64,000 nucleotides of DNA from Dryocosmus kuriphilus (lineage: Eukaryota; Arthropoda; Insecta; Hymenoptera; Cynipidae). Below are positions 23,301-36,000 of the stretch, piece by piece. A model generated the notes under the pieces. The model worked only from the letters and a program-made list of their open reading frames with translations. It was not told where the DNA came from and made no database searches. The position numbers and the translations under genes were made by a program. Numbering within the stretch: the first letter of the stretch is position 1; every line of letters starts with the position of its first letter. The stretch lies in contig CM076189.1 in assembly GCA_038277395.1 (NCBI GenBank), positions 85,983,421 to 86,047,420 of the forward strand, given 5' to 3'.

Positions 23301-24060
23301 ACAAAAAAGTCGCATGTCCTAATTTTGAGTTTGGCCCCTAAAAATGAAACCCGCATATGAATAGCCGTACAGGCCTGCTCCTTCGAAAGGTTGGAGGAGT
23401 GGAGATCGGAATTACGCTGGATGCAGCGGACTAACTCTGATCGACAAGGTACAATGGTTCCCGAACTAAAATCAACCCGTTACCCTTATACTCACGGGTC
23501 CTTCAGAAGTCACCACTGCCAGAAGGAATTGGGTCTTTGCCTCTCGAGTAGGAAGTTTCAACGGAAAAAGTTGATTTCCTTGAAAGAGACTGGATATAGA
23601 TAATACTTCACAGCACACCTTGGACACCAGTCTCCCCGAGAGGACCTCCGTCGATTAATTAGCTCGAGCTTTATATCTTGAAAGTCCGCGTGATCGCTTG
23701 TGTGTAATTACTGTGGCGCGACATCTACATGTCACTCTGCTGCTGGGTCGCGACATACGTGTCGATATGTATGTAAGTTGCCTGTGCGCAGGCGCTTAAG
23801 TACGAGGTTTACCGTTGCACAGTTTTGGAAATTATTCCAACGAAATTGAAAAATATTCACTTCCCTTCGGAATTTTTTCATTTAAATTATGAAATACATT
23901 TTTTCTACAAAATTTTAATTTTCCAGTAATTTTTCTGGAATTTTTCCTAGACGGTATTAAAAATTATTCCAACAGAATTGAAAATTAATACTTTTCTCAG
24001 AACTTGTTCCATTTCAATTTTAAATAGAATTGTCCTACGAAATTGGACTCTTTCCAAATT
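20360..24060. other. no recognisable gene; two small repeats
   Basis: A (TA)n run lies at about 21246-21264. Two diverged copies of a ~90-bp segment (CGTGCCTTTCCAGTGATAGC and CGTGCTCTTCCAGTAACGAC, each followed by CAAGAAAAGG and GCTCG) lie at ~22005-22100 and ~22145-22230. Open frames here (up to 89 codons) resemble nothing known. The less AT-rich stretch 23340-23830 has the look of an old LTR or DNA-transposon end but cannot be assigned. Confidence 0.4.
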
Positions 24061-24439
24061 GTTGTCGAATTTTTCCTCTACACTTTTGGTAATTATTGCA
24101 AAAAGATTGAAATTTATTCGATTTTTATGAAACTTTTTTCCATATCAATCATGATGTATACTCTTCCTACACCGTCGAAAATTTTACGAATTATGGTCGA
24201 AACTTTTCTTACAATTTTGAAAAATGTTACAGGAAAATTCGAATTTATTCATTTTTTTTTAGATTTTCGATTCAGATTATGAAACGGAACTTTCCTACAA
24301 AGTTACAGTTTATTATAATTCTTGTCCAATTGTGCTTACAAAGTTTCGAGAATTGTTTCAGCGAAACAGAGATTTATTTATTTTATTGTCTTCTAATTAT
24401 GAAATATAATTTTTTGATGAAATTCGCTATTATTCTTTA

Positions 24440-24598
24440 GGGGCTATCCAAGTATTACATAAGTATTGTGTTTATGAGTGCTTGGGGGGCTAAATGAGGA
24501 CATACTCTCCTGTATTTGTAATGTTAAAATGTGCTTATAAAGAGAGGGGCGGGGTCCAAATTGGGATAATTATACCTACCTAATACTTGGATAGCCCC
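24440..24598. mobile_element. 159-bp MITE, PIF/Harbinger-like
   Basis: The ends are inverted copies of GGGGCTATCCAAGTATTA, flanked by TTA at 24437-24439 and 24599-24601. A three-base TTA (TWA) target duplication with G-rich ends suits PIF/Harbinger MITEs. No coding capacity. Confidence 0.75.
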
Positions 24599-26050
24599 TT
24601 AGTTGAGGACTTTTGGTAGGTCCAGGGATATTAAATTATTTTAAGAGTTTGAAAAATACATAAAAATATTTTGAATGATTTCTAATAATTTTAAAGGAAT
24701 TTTTAAGAATTTTATAATACTTCTAAATATTTCAAGAAAAATTTAAGCCTTCTGTATCTCTAAAAGCTTCTAAGAATTTCGAATTTTCTTCTGAATAGCT
24801 CAAAATTTTTTCTAGCTTTTTTAGATTTTTATCGAGTTCAAAATGAAATTTATTTTTATAAACTAAAATATCTGCTAACTTCGTTCGCATATTCTCATCA
24901 CGCGCTTGGCTCGCTTCGCGCTCAGATGCTTTTGGTCCTCGCACTTCACGCTCGATTTTCGGTAATTGAGTCATAAACTTTTAAAACACCTACTTTTAAT
25001 GAAATTATTAAATTTGTATTTCGTAAAAATTAGAAATAAAATCATTTTACTTAAGGCTCTATCGGCTTTAAGGAATACATTCTCGCGAGACACTCGCCCC
25101 TCACGCTCGACAGTTAATTCATTTTTAAACCCTTCGTCGATTAGTACAGCTTTTTTGTGACTTTGTATATTTTTCTAAATTTCCACAATGCAGGTTTTCG
25201 ATTCTTTAAAGTAAAACGATGAGTCATTTAAAAAAAAAAGTGGTCAACAGCAAAATTGTACATCTTCTTCAGGTAAATAATTTTTTTTCTTAATATTTTT
25301 TTGTGTGTCGCCAGTGTTGTATCTTACTTTGGCCAGAAAATAGAATTAATGTAATAGAATTTGAGAAATTTCATATCCAGCATAATTTATCCGGGAAAAT
25401 GGAATTCTTGATTTTTTTAAAAATCGTTTTTGATGGATAAGAACCATATCCGCTAGTTGAAATTAATATTTAAATATATAAACTAGGTACATTATCCTTC
25501 AGAGGGAACCTTCAGTAAGTTCTCAAAAAACCTTTAAGTAAAAGCATTCAATACTTTAAATTTTATAACAAATTTTCTCGCCAGGGTGGCGACCACCCCA
25601 GTCTGAAAAGTATGTAATTCTACAGAATTGTGGAAAACAAGGGTTAAATGTAGCTGGTAAACGAACTCGTCCTTTATTTTTGGTGCGTCAGCACGTCTGC
25701 CGATGCAAAAAATTAAATTGCAAAAAAATTGAAGTTTATTCGATTTTTTGAAACTTTTTGCCATATCAATCATTTCCGACACCGTCGAAAATTTATACGA
25801 ATTATTGTCGAATTTTTTCTTACAAGTTTGAAAAATGTTACATGAAATTGAAAATTTATTCATTTTTTTTTACATTTTCGATACAAATTATGAAACAGAA
25901 CTTTCCTACATAGATACAGTTTATCAGAATGTTTGTCCAATTGTTCTTACAATATTTCGAGAATTGTTTCATCGAAACAGAGATTTATTAATTTTATTGT
26001 CCTCTAATTACGAAATTTAATTTTTTGATGAAATTCGCAATTATTCAATA

Positions 26051-26215
26051 GGGCCTATTCAAGTATTACATAAGTATTGTGTTTATGAGGCTTTGGGGGG
26101 CTAAATGAGAACATACTGTCCTGTATTTTTAATGTTAAAATATGCTTATAAAGAGGGGGGAGGGGTCCAAATTGGGAAAATTATACAGTTACCTACGTAA
26201 TACTTGGATAGCCCC
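26051..26215. mobile_element. second copy of the Harbinger-like MITE
   Basis: It lies at the same position in the second duplicated unit. The right end is conserved (TACTTGGATAGCCCC then TTA). The left end has decayed (GGGCCTATTCAAG). It was copied by the duplication rather than by a new insertion. Confidence 0.72.
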
Positions 26216-27389
26216 TTAGTTGAGGACTTTTGGTAGGTCCATTGATATAAAATTATTTTAAGATTTTGCAAAATACATAAAAATATTTTGAATGATTTCT
26301 AATAATTTTAAAGGGATTTTTAAGAATTTTATACTACTTCTAAATATTTCAAGAAAAATTTAAGCCTTTTGAATCTCTAAAAGCTTCTAAGAATTTCGAA
26401 TTTTCTTCTGAACAGCTCAAAATAGTTTAGCTTTTTTAGATTTTGATCGAGTTCAAAATGAAATGTATTCTTATAAACTAAAATATCTGCTCACTTCCTT
26501 CGCACATTCTCATCACACGCTCCGCGCTTGGCTCGCTTCCCGCTCAGATGCTTTTGGTCCTCCCACTTCATGCTCGATTTTCGGTACTTGAGTCTTAAAG
26601 TTTTAAAACACCTACTTTTAATGAAATTATTAAATTTGTATTTCGTTAAAAATTAGAAAGAAAATTAATTTACTTAAGGCTCTATCGGCCTTAAGGAATA
26701 CATTCTCGTCAGACACTCGCCCCTCATGCTCGACAATTAATTATTTTTTAAATCCTTTGTCGATTAGTACAGCTTTTTTGTGACTTTGTATATCTTTCTA
26801 AATTTCCACAATGCAGGATTTCGATTATTTAAAGTAAAACGGTGACTCATTTTAAAAAAAGTGGTCAACAGCAAAATTGTACATCTTCTTCAGGTAAATA
26901 ATTTTTTTTCCTAATATTTTTTTGTGTGTCGCAAGTATTGTATCTTACTTTGGACAGAAAGTAGAATTAGTGTAATAGAATTTGAGAATTTTCGTATCCA
27001 GCATAATTTATCCGGGAAAATGGAATTCTTGATTTTTTTAAAAACCGTTTTTGATGGATAAGAACCATATCCTCTAGTTAAAGTTAATATTTAAATATAT
27101 AAACTATGTACATTATCCTTCAAAGGGAAAAAAAACTTTAAGTTAAAGCATTCAATACTTTAAATTTTATAACAAATTTTCTCGCCAGGGTGGCGACCAC
27201 CCCAGTCTGAAAAGTATGTAATTCTACAGAATTGTGGAAAACAAGGGTTAAATGTAGCTGGTAAACGAACTCGTCCTTTATTTTTGGTGCGTCAACACGT
27301 GTGCCGATGCGCAATCCAATCTGATGATGTTTCAAAATTTGTCCCGTTAACAGACGGAACGACGAATGAACGAATGAACTATGCGTCGA

Positions 27390-27900
27390 ATCAAAAAATA
27401 TTTTTAAGCAAATTTCTAGATATTTTTAAGGTGAACAGTTCAGTTTGTTTGTATTTTCTCGTATCTCTCATTGTTTTGCCGAAACGTGTATTTCTTTATA
27501 TTTAATAAAATATTTTACGAGTAACACAAAGACTATGCACCTGATCAAAAAAATGGTCGACAGAAAATTTGTACACCTTTTTAGTGTGAACAATTTTGTT
27601 AGTGATAATTTTTTTGTAGCTTGGACAGTTTGGGGGAAATTTCGAATTTTTCGTTTTAACTTTTTCTCGATTAAAACATCAAAAAATGGTTAATAAAAAA
27701 TTTGTAGATCTTTTTGATGGGAACAACTTTCTTTATTACCATTTTTATTTCGGATGTTGCACAGTTTGGGGGAAATTTGAGTTTTTTATTTTTAATAAAG
27801 TTTCCTTGATTAAAACAAAAACGGTGCATTTGGTAAAAAAATAATTAATACAAAATTTGTAGATCTTTCTGATGTGAGCTATTTTGCTTAGTATCAGCTT
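27390..27900. repeat. ~150-bp degenerate tandem repeat, three units
   Basis: AAAATTTGTA(G/C)A(C/T)CTTTTT, followed by (A/G)(T/G)G(T/G)GAAC, then TTGGGGGAAATTT and GATTAAAACA, recur near 27565, 27700 and 27850. An earlier weak unit is near 27400. Confidence 0.6.
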
Positions 27901-28499
27901 TTTCTAACATTTTCTCAACTCTTCTCCACACCACCTTTGAGGTAGAGTTGACGGCGCGTTTTTTTTAAAATGTGGATTCACCGAGAAGCCTAATCCACCT
28001 ATGAAATTTTCCTAAGTGCACTTGACTATATACATTAGGTATTTGAAATGGCTTTTTAATTATTCTTTTGATCTCGCTGATTTCATTCTGATACAACCGA
28101 GTATCCGTTTCGAACTAGAAAATGTTAAAAAATGCCACGAAGTATCTATAATGATGATACAAATATTAGATCATATCCATTTCAACTCGTAAATCTCTGG
28201 GTGAAAAAACATATTATTTTTCAGAGGATATTAGATGACACGTCATTTTGCGCTCTTTGAAATAAATTTTCTCTATGAACATATGAGTATCTGAAGTGTG
28301 CTTAAAAAAATAATCCGAAATTTTTTTTTAAATATATGTAATTTTTGAACGAATTAAGATATTTTAATATCTATTGACATTCGGATGAGGTTTATTCTCC
28401 TCTCTCAATACGTGTCGCCTAATTTCCTATTAAAAATAGGATATCTTTTCATCAAGATACTCTACGAGTAGAAGCTTACTTATACCTGTCTGACTTGAA

Positions 28500-29210
28500 A
28501 TGGATCCAGTTTTCATCTCGCTGATTATCTCACTGATTTTGTCTCGCTGTTTCCATTATATTCATCTTGCTGATTTTATCTCGCTGATTTTATCCTTGGT
28601 GATTTTAAGTCGCTGATTTCATCCTGCTGATTTTATTCTCGCTGATTTTATCTCGCTGTGTTCATATCGCTGACTTTTCATCTCGTTTATTTAATTAGGG
28701 TTTAACACAGTTCATAGTACAAAATGCTGAAAAAACACAAGGAATCTACAATAATAATACAACTATATTATTTTATAATTTATGATTGGTTAGATACATA
28801 TAATTCTAAATAATATATGGAAATAGTAATACTATGTGATTATATATATTATTATTTCGTCTCACTGATTATCTCGCTGAGTTCAGCTCGCCGATTTCAT
28901 TTTGCTGATTTTATCTCGCTGACTTCATCTCGCCGAATATTCATCTCGTTTATTTCGTTAAGGTTTAACCAAGTTCACATTAAAAAATGCTGAAGAATAC
29001 CAAAAAGAATATAAAATAGCAATAAAAATGTAGCAATATATACTTTATGATTAACTATATGCATACAATAATAAATAATATATGTGAATAATAATGCTAT
29101 TATATTATATACTATTATTTTGTCTCGCTGATTGTCATGCTGATTTCAACTCGCTGATATCATCTTGCTTATTTTATCAGGCTGATTTTATTCTCGTTGG
29201 ATTCTTTTTT
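28500..29210. repeat. CTCGCTGATTT minisatellite in a larger repeat
   Basis: The 11-13-bp phrase TCTCGCTGATTTTA (or TCA, TAT) is repeated in three clusters (28500-28690, 28855-28950, 29120-29200). The clusters are separated by related ~170-bp spacers containing GGTTTAAC(A/C)(C/A)AGTTCA and AAAATGCTGAA. The higher-order unit is therefore ~270 bp. Confidence 0.75.
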
Positions 29211-29429
29211 GACAACATTTTTCTTTCTGGCTTTATTATCACTTTTTTTGTAATAATATGTGGCTTAAGGACCTTTATATTTAAGGTCCTATTTACACGT
29301 TAAATAAAATTCAAATGTTTTGAAGCGTATAAAAAATTACGTGTCTCAAAAGCCTATCCTTTTCATTTAATAATTTTATATAATGTCCAATTTATAGCTA
29401 AACAGTTGTTTATTCTTTTTTATAGTTTT

Positions 29430-30063
29430 TATATTGCTATATGATCTATTTTTTTCAGGAATTCATCTATTTTGATTTCAGGAAGTATTTTAGCAATACA
29501 AGTTCCGAATTCAGATTCATCGTAAATTATTTTCTCAGATTTATCACCAGAGCATATTGAAATAGAAAATGCGATTGCATATAGAACACAATTTTTAAAA
29601 TTTGTTTGATTTTGAAGTGAATAAAATTTAACCTTTGGTTTCCACGGATATAATTTCCCCCATTACAATTCATGCTGTGGTTCCAGAAAATTGTGATTTA
29701 GGCTACCATATATATTATTTGTTTTTCCATTATAATGTGAACATATCCAGTGATAAATATTTCCGCTTATAAAGTTGCCACTAAAGAAAATTTGTAAATT
29801 AGACCTGATTTTCGGAATTTCTTGTATCCGATTAGGAAATTGTAGATACAAAACATTCTGCTGTTGAAAACCGAATTGTGAGTTGATTATTTCTCCAAAT
29901 TTATTGATATGATCAGAAGCTAAACGTAATCCCAGAGTTAAACCCTCCTCTATATTAAGTACAGCTGTATCTGGAGTATATAAATTAGGCTTAAATCTTC
30001 TTCATTTTCAATTATTACATTTCCATTATCAGAATATTTGGACTTCATGTCTTTAACTTTCTG
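29430..30063 (-). pseudogene. Ulp1-like (C48) cysteine peptidase relic
   Basis: The frame is nearly continuous: NIEEGLTLGLRLASDHINKF, then NVLYLQFPNRIQEIPKIRS, then GNIYHWICSHYNGKTNNIYG with the catalytic His of the HW motif. A TAA follows after EPQHEL at 29663. The same frame then gives VKFYSLQNQTNFKNCVLYAI (Cys retained in a DCG-like position now NCV) and IIYDESEFGTCIAKILPEIK, ending near 29430. The usual Asp after the His block (YDSL) is YGSL here. Such proteases cleave ubiquitin-like modifiers or occur in transposon-borne genes. The internal stop, the Asp loss and a probable frame shift near 30005 make it a pseudogene. An acceptor-like TTTCTCAG lies just upstream at ~30064. Confidence 0.6.
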
Positions 30064-30275
30064 AGAAACATTAAAGTTTTTAAACAAAAACATTCGCAGA
30101 AGTATAAAAGAAATCAAATGAATTCAATATGGATTGATAGCAATATAAAATGAGCCTAATATAAATTGAGAGTAATTGACAGAAAACTATTTTCTTTAGA
30201 ACGAGTGGTACTGTTATTAACGGGTTGGAAAGTGCAATTAGCTTCACTAAAAATTTCTTATATTTCTCCTTACAG

Positions 30276-30317
30276 AACCAACTGTGTCAAGCAACCCTTT
30301 ACCATGTGCTCCTAGCG
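30276..30317 (+). CDS. microexon, Ser/Pro linker type, copy 1
   Basis: A 42-bp candidate exon between TCTCCTTACAG and GTAATT. Read in phase 1 it gives PTVSSNPLPCAPS with split Gly-type codons at both ends, so it can be inserted or skipped without changing frame. The preceding ~90 bp matches the intron in front of the exons at 30574, 30814, 31112 and 36246, so the unit (intron plus exon) is duplicated. Function unknown. It looks like a flexible spacer of a larger protein whose first exon was not found. Confidence 0.5.
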
Positions 30318-30573
30318 GTAATTGAAAAATTATTTAGAATACAATCTAAAAGATTCTAAGATTTTAAGCTATTTCAATCACTCGAAGGAAATTAGAAGTA
30401 TTCAAAAGGTTCTAAATGAATTCCACGTGGATAGTAAGGAATAATAAATGAGTTTGTTATAAATTTAAAATAATTGAAAACAAACATATGTTTTGCGACA
30501 ATGTGTGGCTTTTATTAACTGGTTGGAAAGTGCAAGTAGCTTCGCTTTAAATTTCCTATATTTCTTTTTACAA

Positions 30574-30615
30574 CACCAACTGTGTCAAGGAACCCTTTAT
30601 CAAGTACTCCTAGCG
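30574..30615 (+). CDS. microexon, Ser/Pro linker type, copy 2 (acceptor damaged)
   Basis: A 42-bp homologue of the exon at 30276, phase 1, reading PTVSRNPLSSTPS, with donor GTAATT. The acceptor reads TTTTTACAAC instead of TTACAG, so this copy is probably skipped or dead. Confidence 0.4.
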
Positions 30616-30813
30616 GTAATTGAAAAATTATTTGGAATATAGTCTAAAAGATTTTAAGATTTCAAGCCATTTCAAGCACTCCAAGGAATTTCAAAGTATT
30701 TAAAAGACAATAATTGAAAGCAGACGTTTATTTTACCAACATGTGTTGCCTTTATCAACTGCTTGGAATGTGCAAGTAACCTCACTTTAAATGTCCTACA
30801 TTCCTTCTTACAG

Positions 30814-30855
30814 CACCAAATGTGTCAAGCAGCCCTTCATCAAGTGGTCATAGGG
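30814..30855 (+). CDS. microexon, Ser/Pro linker type, copy 3
   Basis: A 42-bp homologue with acceptor TTCTTACAG and donor GTAATT, phase 1, reading PNVSSSPSSSGHR. Length and phase are preserved despite about ten substitutions relative to copy 1, as expected for an exon or a young duplication. Confidence 0.48.
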
Positions 30856-31111
30856 GTAATTGAAAAATTATTCAGAATACAATCTAAAAGATCGAAAGAT
30901 TGTGAGCGATTGCAAGCATTCCAAGAAACTTAAAGTATTTCAAAAGCATTCAAATTATTCCAATATGAATACCAAAGAATTCAATACGATTCCAATATAA
31001 ATTGAAAGTAGCTGAAAACAAAGATATGTTTAAAGAAAGAGTGGTGCTTTTATTAGCTGGTTGCAAGGTGCACTTTTCTTCCCTGAAAAATTCTTACATT
31101 TCTCCTTACAG

Positions 31112-31225
31112 CTGGTCCTTCTTCTTCTTCGACTAGTAAAAGACTTTTGGACTCAAGAGGACGTGTTTTTACTATAAATTCAGATAATATAATAGTAAAA
31201 CGACCTTCGGGAGTTAGGCAAGTCG
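31112..31225 (+). CDS. microexon with RLLD motif, copy 1
   Basis: A 114-bp candidate exon (38 codons) between TCTCCTTACAG and GTAATT, phase 1 at both ends. It begins with a Ser-rich linker (GPSSSSTS), then KRLLDSRGRVFTINSDNI, IVKRPSGVRQ. The upstream intron matches those before the 42-bp exons, so it is a fused or extended version of the same unit. The motif resembles that of the 78-bp exons (RLLD, G, aromatic, D, hydrophobics). I do not recognise the protein family. Confidence 0.5.
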
Positions 31226-32906
31226 GTAATTCGAAAACTATTTAGAACACAATCTAAAATAAACTGAAAAAACTCTCCCTAATGCTATCGCTTTTTTCAT
31301 AATTTTGGAGCCTTTCATGTTCGGAGCAATCATATAGTAAAATATTAGATTCTGAATCATCTTAAAATTTAAATAAAAGTTAGTGGATATTTTAGGAAAT
31401 CGGCTTTGACAGATATGTTCAATTTGAGCATAGGACATGGAAATCGATTCGGAGAAACGACCTATGGACATTCTGAAACCGAAAACCCACTTTCTGTCCA
31501 AAAGGATATTAATATATTTTAACGGTATTTCAAAGAATTTTAACGGATTTCATTGATTTTTGGACACTTCACAGAATTTCCATATCTTCGAAAAATTTCA
31601 ACGCATATTAAAGGCTTACAGACTGTCAGAGGTTTTTTGAAGGATGTTAATAGATATTAATCAGTTTATTTGCGACTTAATAGAACTTCGAAGGACTTGT
31701 TTTAAGAGACTACATAGATTTTAAGAAATTTAAAAAACTTTAAAGGATTTAAGATAGGATTTTCAGTATTTCGAGGGTTCAAACCAAACGAAAAAAGATA
31801 GCGATATTGGGATATAATAAAGCTTTCTGAAAAGAGTTTCTTTAATCGAACGGATAAATCACACCAATAATGCAAAATTTGTGATTTAGCAACAAATAAA
31901 AAAGTTCCTTTTATATAAATTTTCAGTGTTACCATTTTTTTATATTAAAGAGACTTTCATGGATTACGAAAGGTTTTAATTTATATTCAAATACCCGAAG
32001 TAAAGTTAAGAGATCTGGCTCAATGTGTCTTGAAAGGTTTGAAAAATAATTGATATTAAAAAACCTGAAGTGAGGTTAAATGATCTGACTCAAAGTATCT
32101 TGAAAGATTTGAAAAATTGTTGTACAAGTTTCAAAAGGTTTCGTGCCTTTGTAGACGATTTTAATGGGTTCAAAATATTTCAAAGGATTTTAGGAGATCT
32201 TATGTGATTTTGAAGAGTTTCCAGGGATTCCTGGAGAATTAGAGGGACTTTAAAAGATTTTAAAAACCTTCAAAGAATTTCAAGCGATTGTGAGTGATTC
32301 TGAAAAGTTTAAGGGGAAGTTTGGGTTTACTCACAATTCCCTCTTAAACGGGGCGATTGAGGGTTGTCTAACATTATTTTATTAGTGCTTCATATAAAAT
32401 TAAAAAATTCCTTCTGTAAGGAAAACAACCAATTTTAAATAGCACCTCATCTTTGGAACATTTCAAAGTATAACTTCGTAAATTTTCATGTAAATGTATT
32501 CAGAACTTTATCATTTACATCGAGTAAACGTGACAATATTTATTAAATCCAGTTTAAAAAAAGAACAGTTTTTTACATTCTTTTAGAAATATCAAGAAAT
32601 AAGCTTTCTCTTGAAAGATTAGCGATGGGCTACAAAATTTTCAAATATGTAATTTTCAAACAATTTAAGTCCTTAAAACGGCCCGTTAAATTTTATGCGG
32701 GTTTATTGAATCGATTTCAAAGTTTTCTTTGTCTAATTGAAAGGATCACTCAAAGCAGATTTTTGAGTACAATTTTTATTAATATTTTGTTTAAGTTTCA
32801 GCATGCAATTTTAGGAATCAGTTGAAGTTTATTAACTGTAACGAAAATGCTATTGGATATGATGAAAAAATTCATGAATAAAATGTCAGTATATTTCCTT
32901 CTACAG

Positions 32907-32984
32907 CAACGCGCCTTTTAGATTTACACGATGAACAAGGGAATATGTATAGAGTAAACGAAGATGCAGTAGCTGTACTTCAAG
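32907..32984 (+). CDS. microexon with RLLD motif, short type, copy 1
   Basis: A 78-bp candidate exon between TTCCTTCTACAG and GTATTTTA. It reads in phase 1 TRLLDLHDEQGNMYRVNEDA then VAVLQ. Both the length (a multiple of three) and phase match the other exons of the locus. The second copy at 37984 differs at only four codons while the surrounding intron has changed more, which hints at selection on the protein. No family recognised. Confidence 0.52.
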
Positions 32985-33045
32985 GTATTTTAAAACCATA
33001 TGACTTTTCGTCTCGCTCCCCAAACTTAGAATTGTCGAATTATAT

Positions 33046-36000
33046 TGATTGATTCGTTTTATTACTCTCCCTTGCGGGTTTGAGGGCTCCATTCCCTTTA
33101 CATCCTTTACAATTTCACTTAACCAGTATGCATTATGCTTATCTTAACCTATTATCCTTCATTAAGTACAAACTCTCACATACTATCTTACTATCTATTA
33201 TCCAATCTATCAAGAGCGCGAAACATTCCAGGGTTTCCATTTCCTCTTACCATTACTATTGAAGCTTTTCCAAGTCATGCAACACTAATTTTCGTTCGAT
33301 TTTGCTTTTATTCTCCCCCATACATACTCTCTTCCCGCTTCCTTTCTAAGCTCTTCACCCAGTTTTCCCCTTATCCACAACCGCTCAGTATCCACCTAAC
33401 ACTATCTACTACGCTCTTTCCCCCTTCCTCTTCGCCTGCGCACCTCACCGACACGGGCTCACATGATTCCCTTTCATACCTACATACCCTGCACATCTTC
33501 ATTTCTTCACTCATCCAATATTTACATTAATTCATACCTTCACCCATTCTGAAACCTATCATCTTGGCTCACCTGTACTCCGCTTTCAATTTCCCTAAAT
33601 ATTCTGGGAACCCTTCCATCTTGACAAATTTGTACCATTTATTATATTTTGACCCGATAATCTTTTTCCACCTCTTCTCTTCCTGCACCTTACTCATTTC
33701 CCCATCAATTTCCTGCCACTCCCTCCCCTCGTCATACGTTCTCCATTCTCTTCTAACATGCCATCGCTCTTCCTCCCATTTTGAATGTCCCCTATTACCT
33801 CTCCTCTCTCTATTTATTAATTCCTGTCGGCACACTTATACTATTTTGCTACCCTTCGCACTCTTAATTTTCTCTTCGAAATTCTAGATTCTTTTACTCT
33901 GCCGTATCACCAATATATCTCCCTGTTTCTTCTCTCAACATATAACCTGGGCCGTTCCAGCTGACTCCCATAACTCACCTCAAAAATCTCTCTTGCATGC
34001 TTTCTACCTTCTTGTACTCCTTCCAACCCCATACTACCACTACATAACACATCACTGAACATACCAGTGAGTAACACAGCCATAATCTCATCTTCCAGTC
34101 TTCTTTGAATCTTCTTTTTCCAATCCCCCGCACTTACCCGTCACCTTACTCGCACATTCCAGCCCTTTTTTCACCAGTAGCTCATTTCCACCTCCCGCTG
34201 GGAACCACTATCCTAAATAATAAAATTCCTCCACCATTTCTACCATTTCTCCATTTATCTTCCATCCATACTTTACTTCATTCTTCCTCTTTCTAAAACA
34301 TGCTAGCTTTGTCTTCGTCAAATTAATTGTCAAATCTTTCTCTCTACCATACTCTTCGAATCCTTTCATTAGCAAGCTTATTCCATTTTCATTCTCTGCT
34401 AGAAGCAACATATCGTCCGCGTACGCTGGTGAGTATATTCTTTTATTTCCTAGCACTGTACCTCCTTTACCATTCTCTTCCATTTTCTCTTCTAGGTCTG
34501 CTAGCATTATGCTAAATAACAATGGACATAGCGGGCTCCCCTGCCTAAGACCCCTCCCTGTCCAAAACTCCTCCCCTTTCTGTTCCCCGGTCCACACCCT
34601 TTTCTTCGTCTCCGAAAAGACATCTTTTATCCTCTCAGTCAACTCAATTTTGACCCCCCTTTCTTCCATTGTCTTCCATAAAACTTTCCTATTCACCGAG
34701 TCGAAAGCTGCCCTAAAATCTACGAAGAGTGCAACTAGCTTTCCTATCTTCTATCCCACGTTCTTGTTGATTAGATAATTCAGAACGAAAATGTTATTCA
34801 CTGCTCTTCACTTCTCTTCTACCTGTTCTTCATATCTCTTCCTAAGCACATCCGCGTAAATTGTATATGTTACTGGCATGAGAGTGATTCCTCTATAATC
34901 TTCCACGTTTCTACCCCCCCCCCCCTTTATTTAGTAACGGAACTGCCAAATCTGTTCTCCACGCCTTGGGACATTCTTCTCCTCTCCATACACTTCTACA
35001 TACTTGCCAGATCTTTCCTCTAATCCTTCTTCCACCAACTTTCAACGCCTCATTCTCCATATCATACTCTCCTGTCGCCTTCTTTCCTTTTAACTTCTTA
35101 ATTGTTTGATTCACCTCCTCTCTGGTCACCTCATTCCCTCTTTCCATTCCTCCCACCTTGCACTTTCTGCCTTCCCCCTTCACTTTGCTATCCACGCCTC
35201 CTAGCAATTTCTTGAAGTATACCGTCCTTCCTACATATTTATCCTTTCATTGATTCCTTTCCATCCACACCTCTCTCTATTGATCAGCTACTACTCTCTT
35301 CCTTCCTTAAAGCTTTCTCTACCCCTCCATGTACCTCATCTTCTCATCCTGTCTTTTCACATCTAGTAATTTCTCGCGCTCCCTTTTTCTTTTATTATAT
35401 TCCTTTCTGTGTATCTCTCCTCTTCTCCAATCCTTTAACTATAATGTCATACCTTCTTTACTCTCTATACATTCCACGTTCCACCATCCTCGTTTCTCCC
35501 TTCTTTCTACCTCACTTCACCTAATTTATCAACTATCTTCTCTCTACCCTTTCCTTTACCTTACACAATTGCATACACGCCTTCCCCTCTTCAATCATAT
35601 TATTCTCTTCTTCCATTCTTTCCGTAAATTCTCTTATTTTATCAACACCCCACTTGCCCATCTCTTCTTTCTTTCTTGTCACTCCCTCCTTCTTCCTTTC
35701 CTCTCTTCTCCCATTCCAACATTTCAACGTTGCAATTACGGGGAAGGGTTCTGACCACATTTCTTTCCCTATATCCATTCTCTCCAACAGTCTTCTTATC
35801 CTTTTCTCTGCCAGAATGTAGTCTATTACTGTTTCTTCTTTTCCTGAAAATTTAATCTCTCCTTCCTCATCCCCCTCCGAGTTCCCATTACAAATGAACC
35901 ATCCTGTTTCTCGCAGAATTTCCATCAGAGTCCTACCCTCCTGATCCACCTGTTTATGTTTCGATTTTCTCCTGAAAGTCTCACTCTCTTCATCCAATAT

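Larger units (their letters stand above)
24060..27310. repeat. tandem duplication, two ~1.6-kb units
   Basis: Sequence from about 24095 to 25705 is repeated from about 25735 to 27310 in the same order: a TTTTTCC/GAAATT-rich stretch, a MITE, AGTTGAGGACTTTTGGTAGG, ATTTCAAGAAAAATTTAAGC, a GC-richer strip (GCGCTTGGCTCGCTTC), and a block ending with CTTTATTTTTGGTGCGTCA. The units differ by roughly one base in twenty plus small indels. No intact gene is seen. Confidence 0.82.

Noticed and set aside
33050..35760. Several + strand frames of 60-141 codons
   Set aside because: They are low-complexity Ser/Leu/Tyr/Pro shadows of the minus-strand LINE ORF2.
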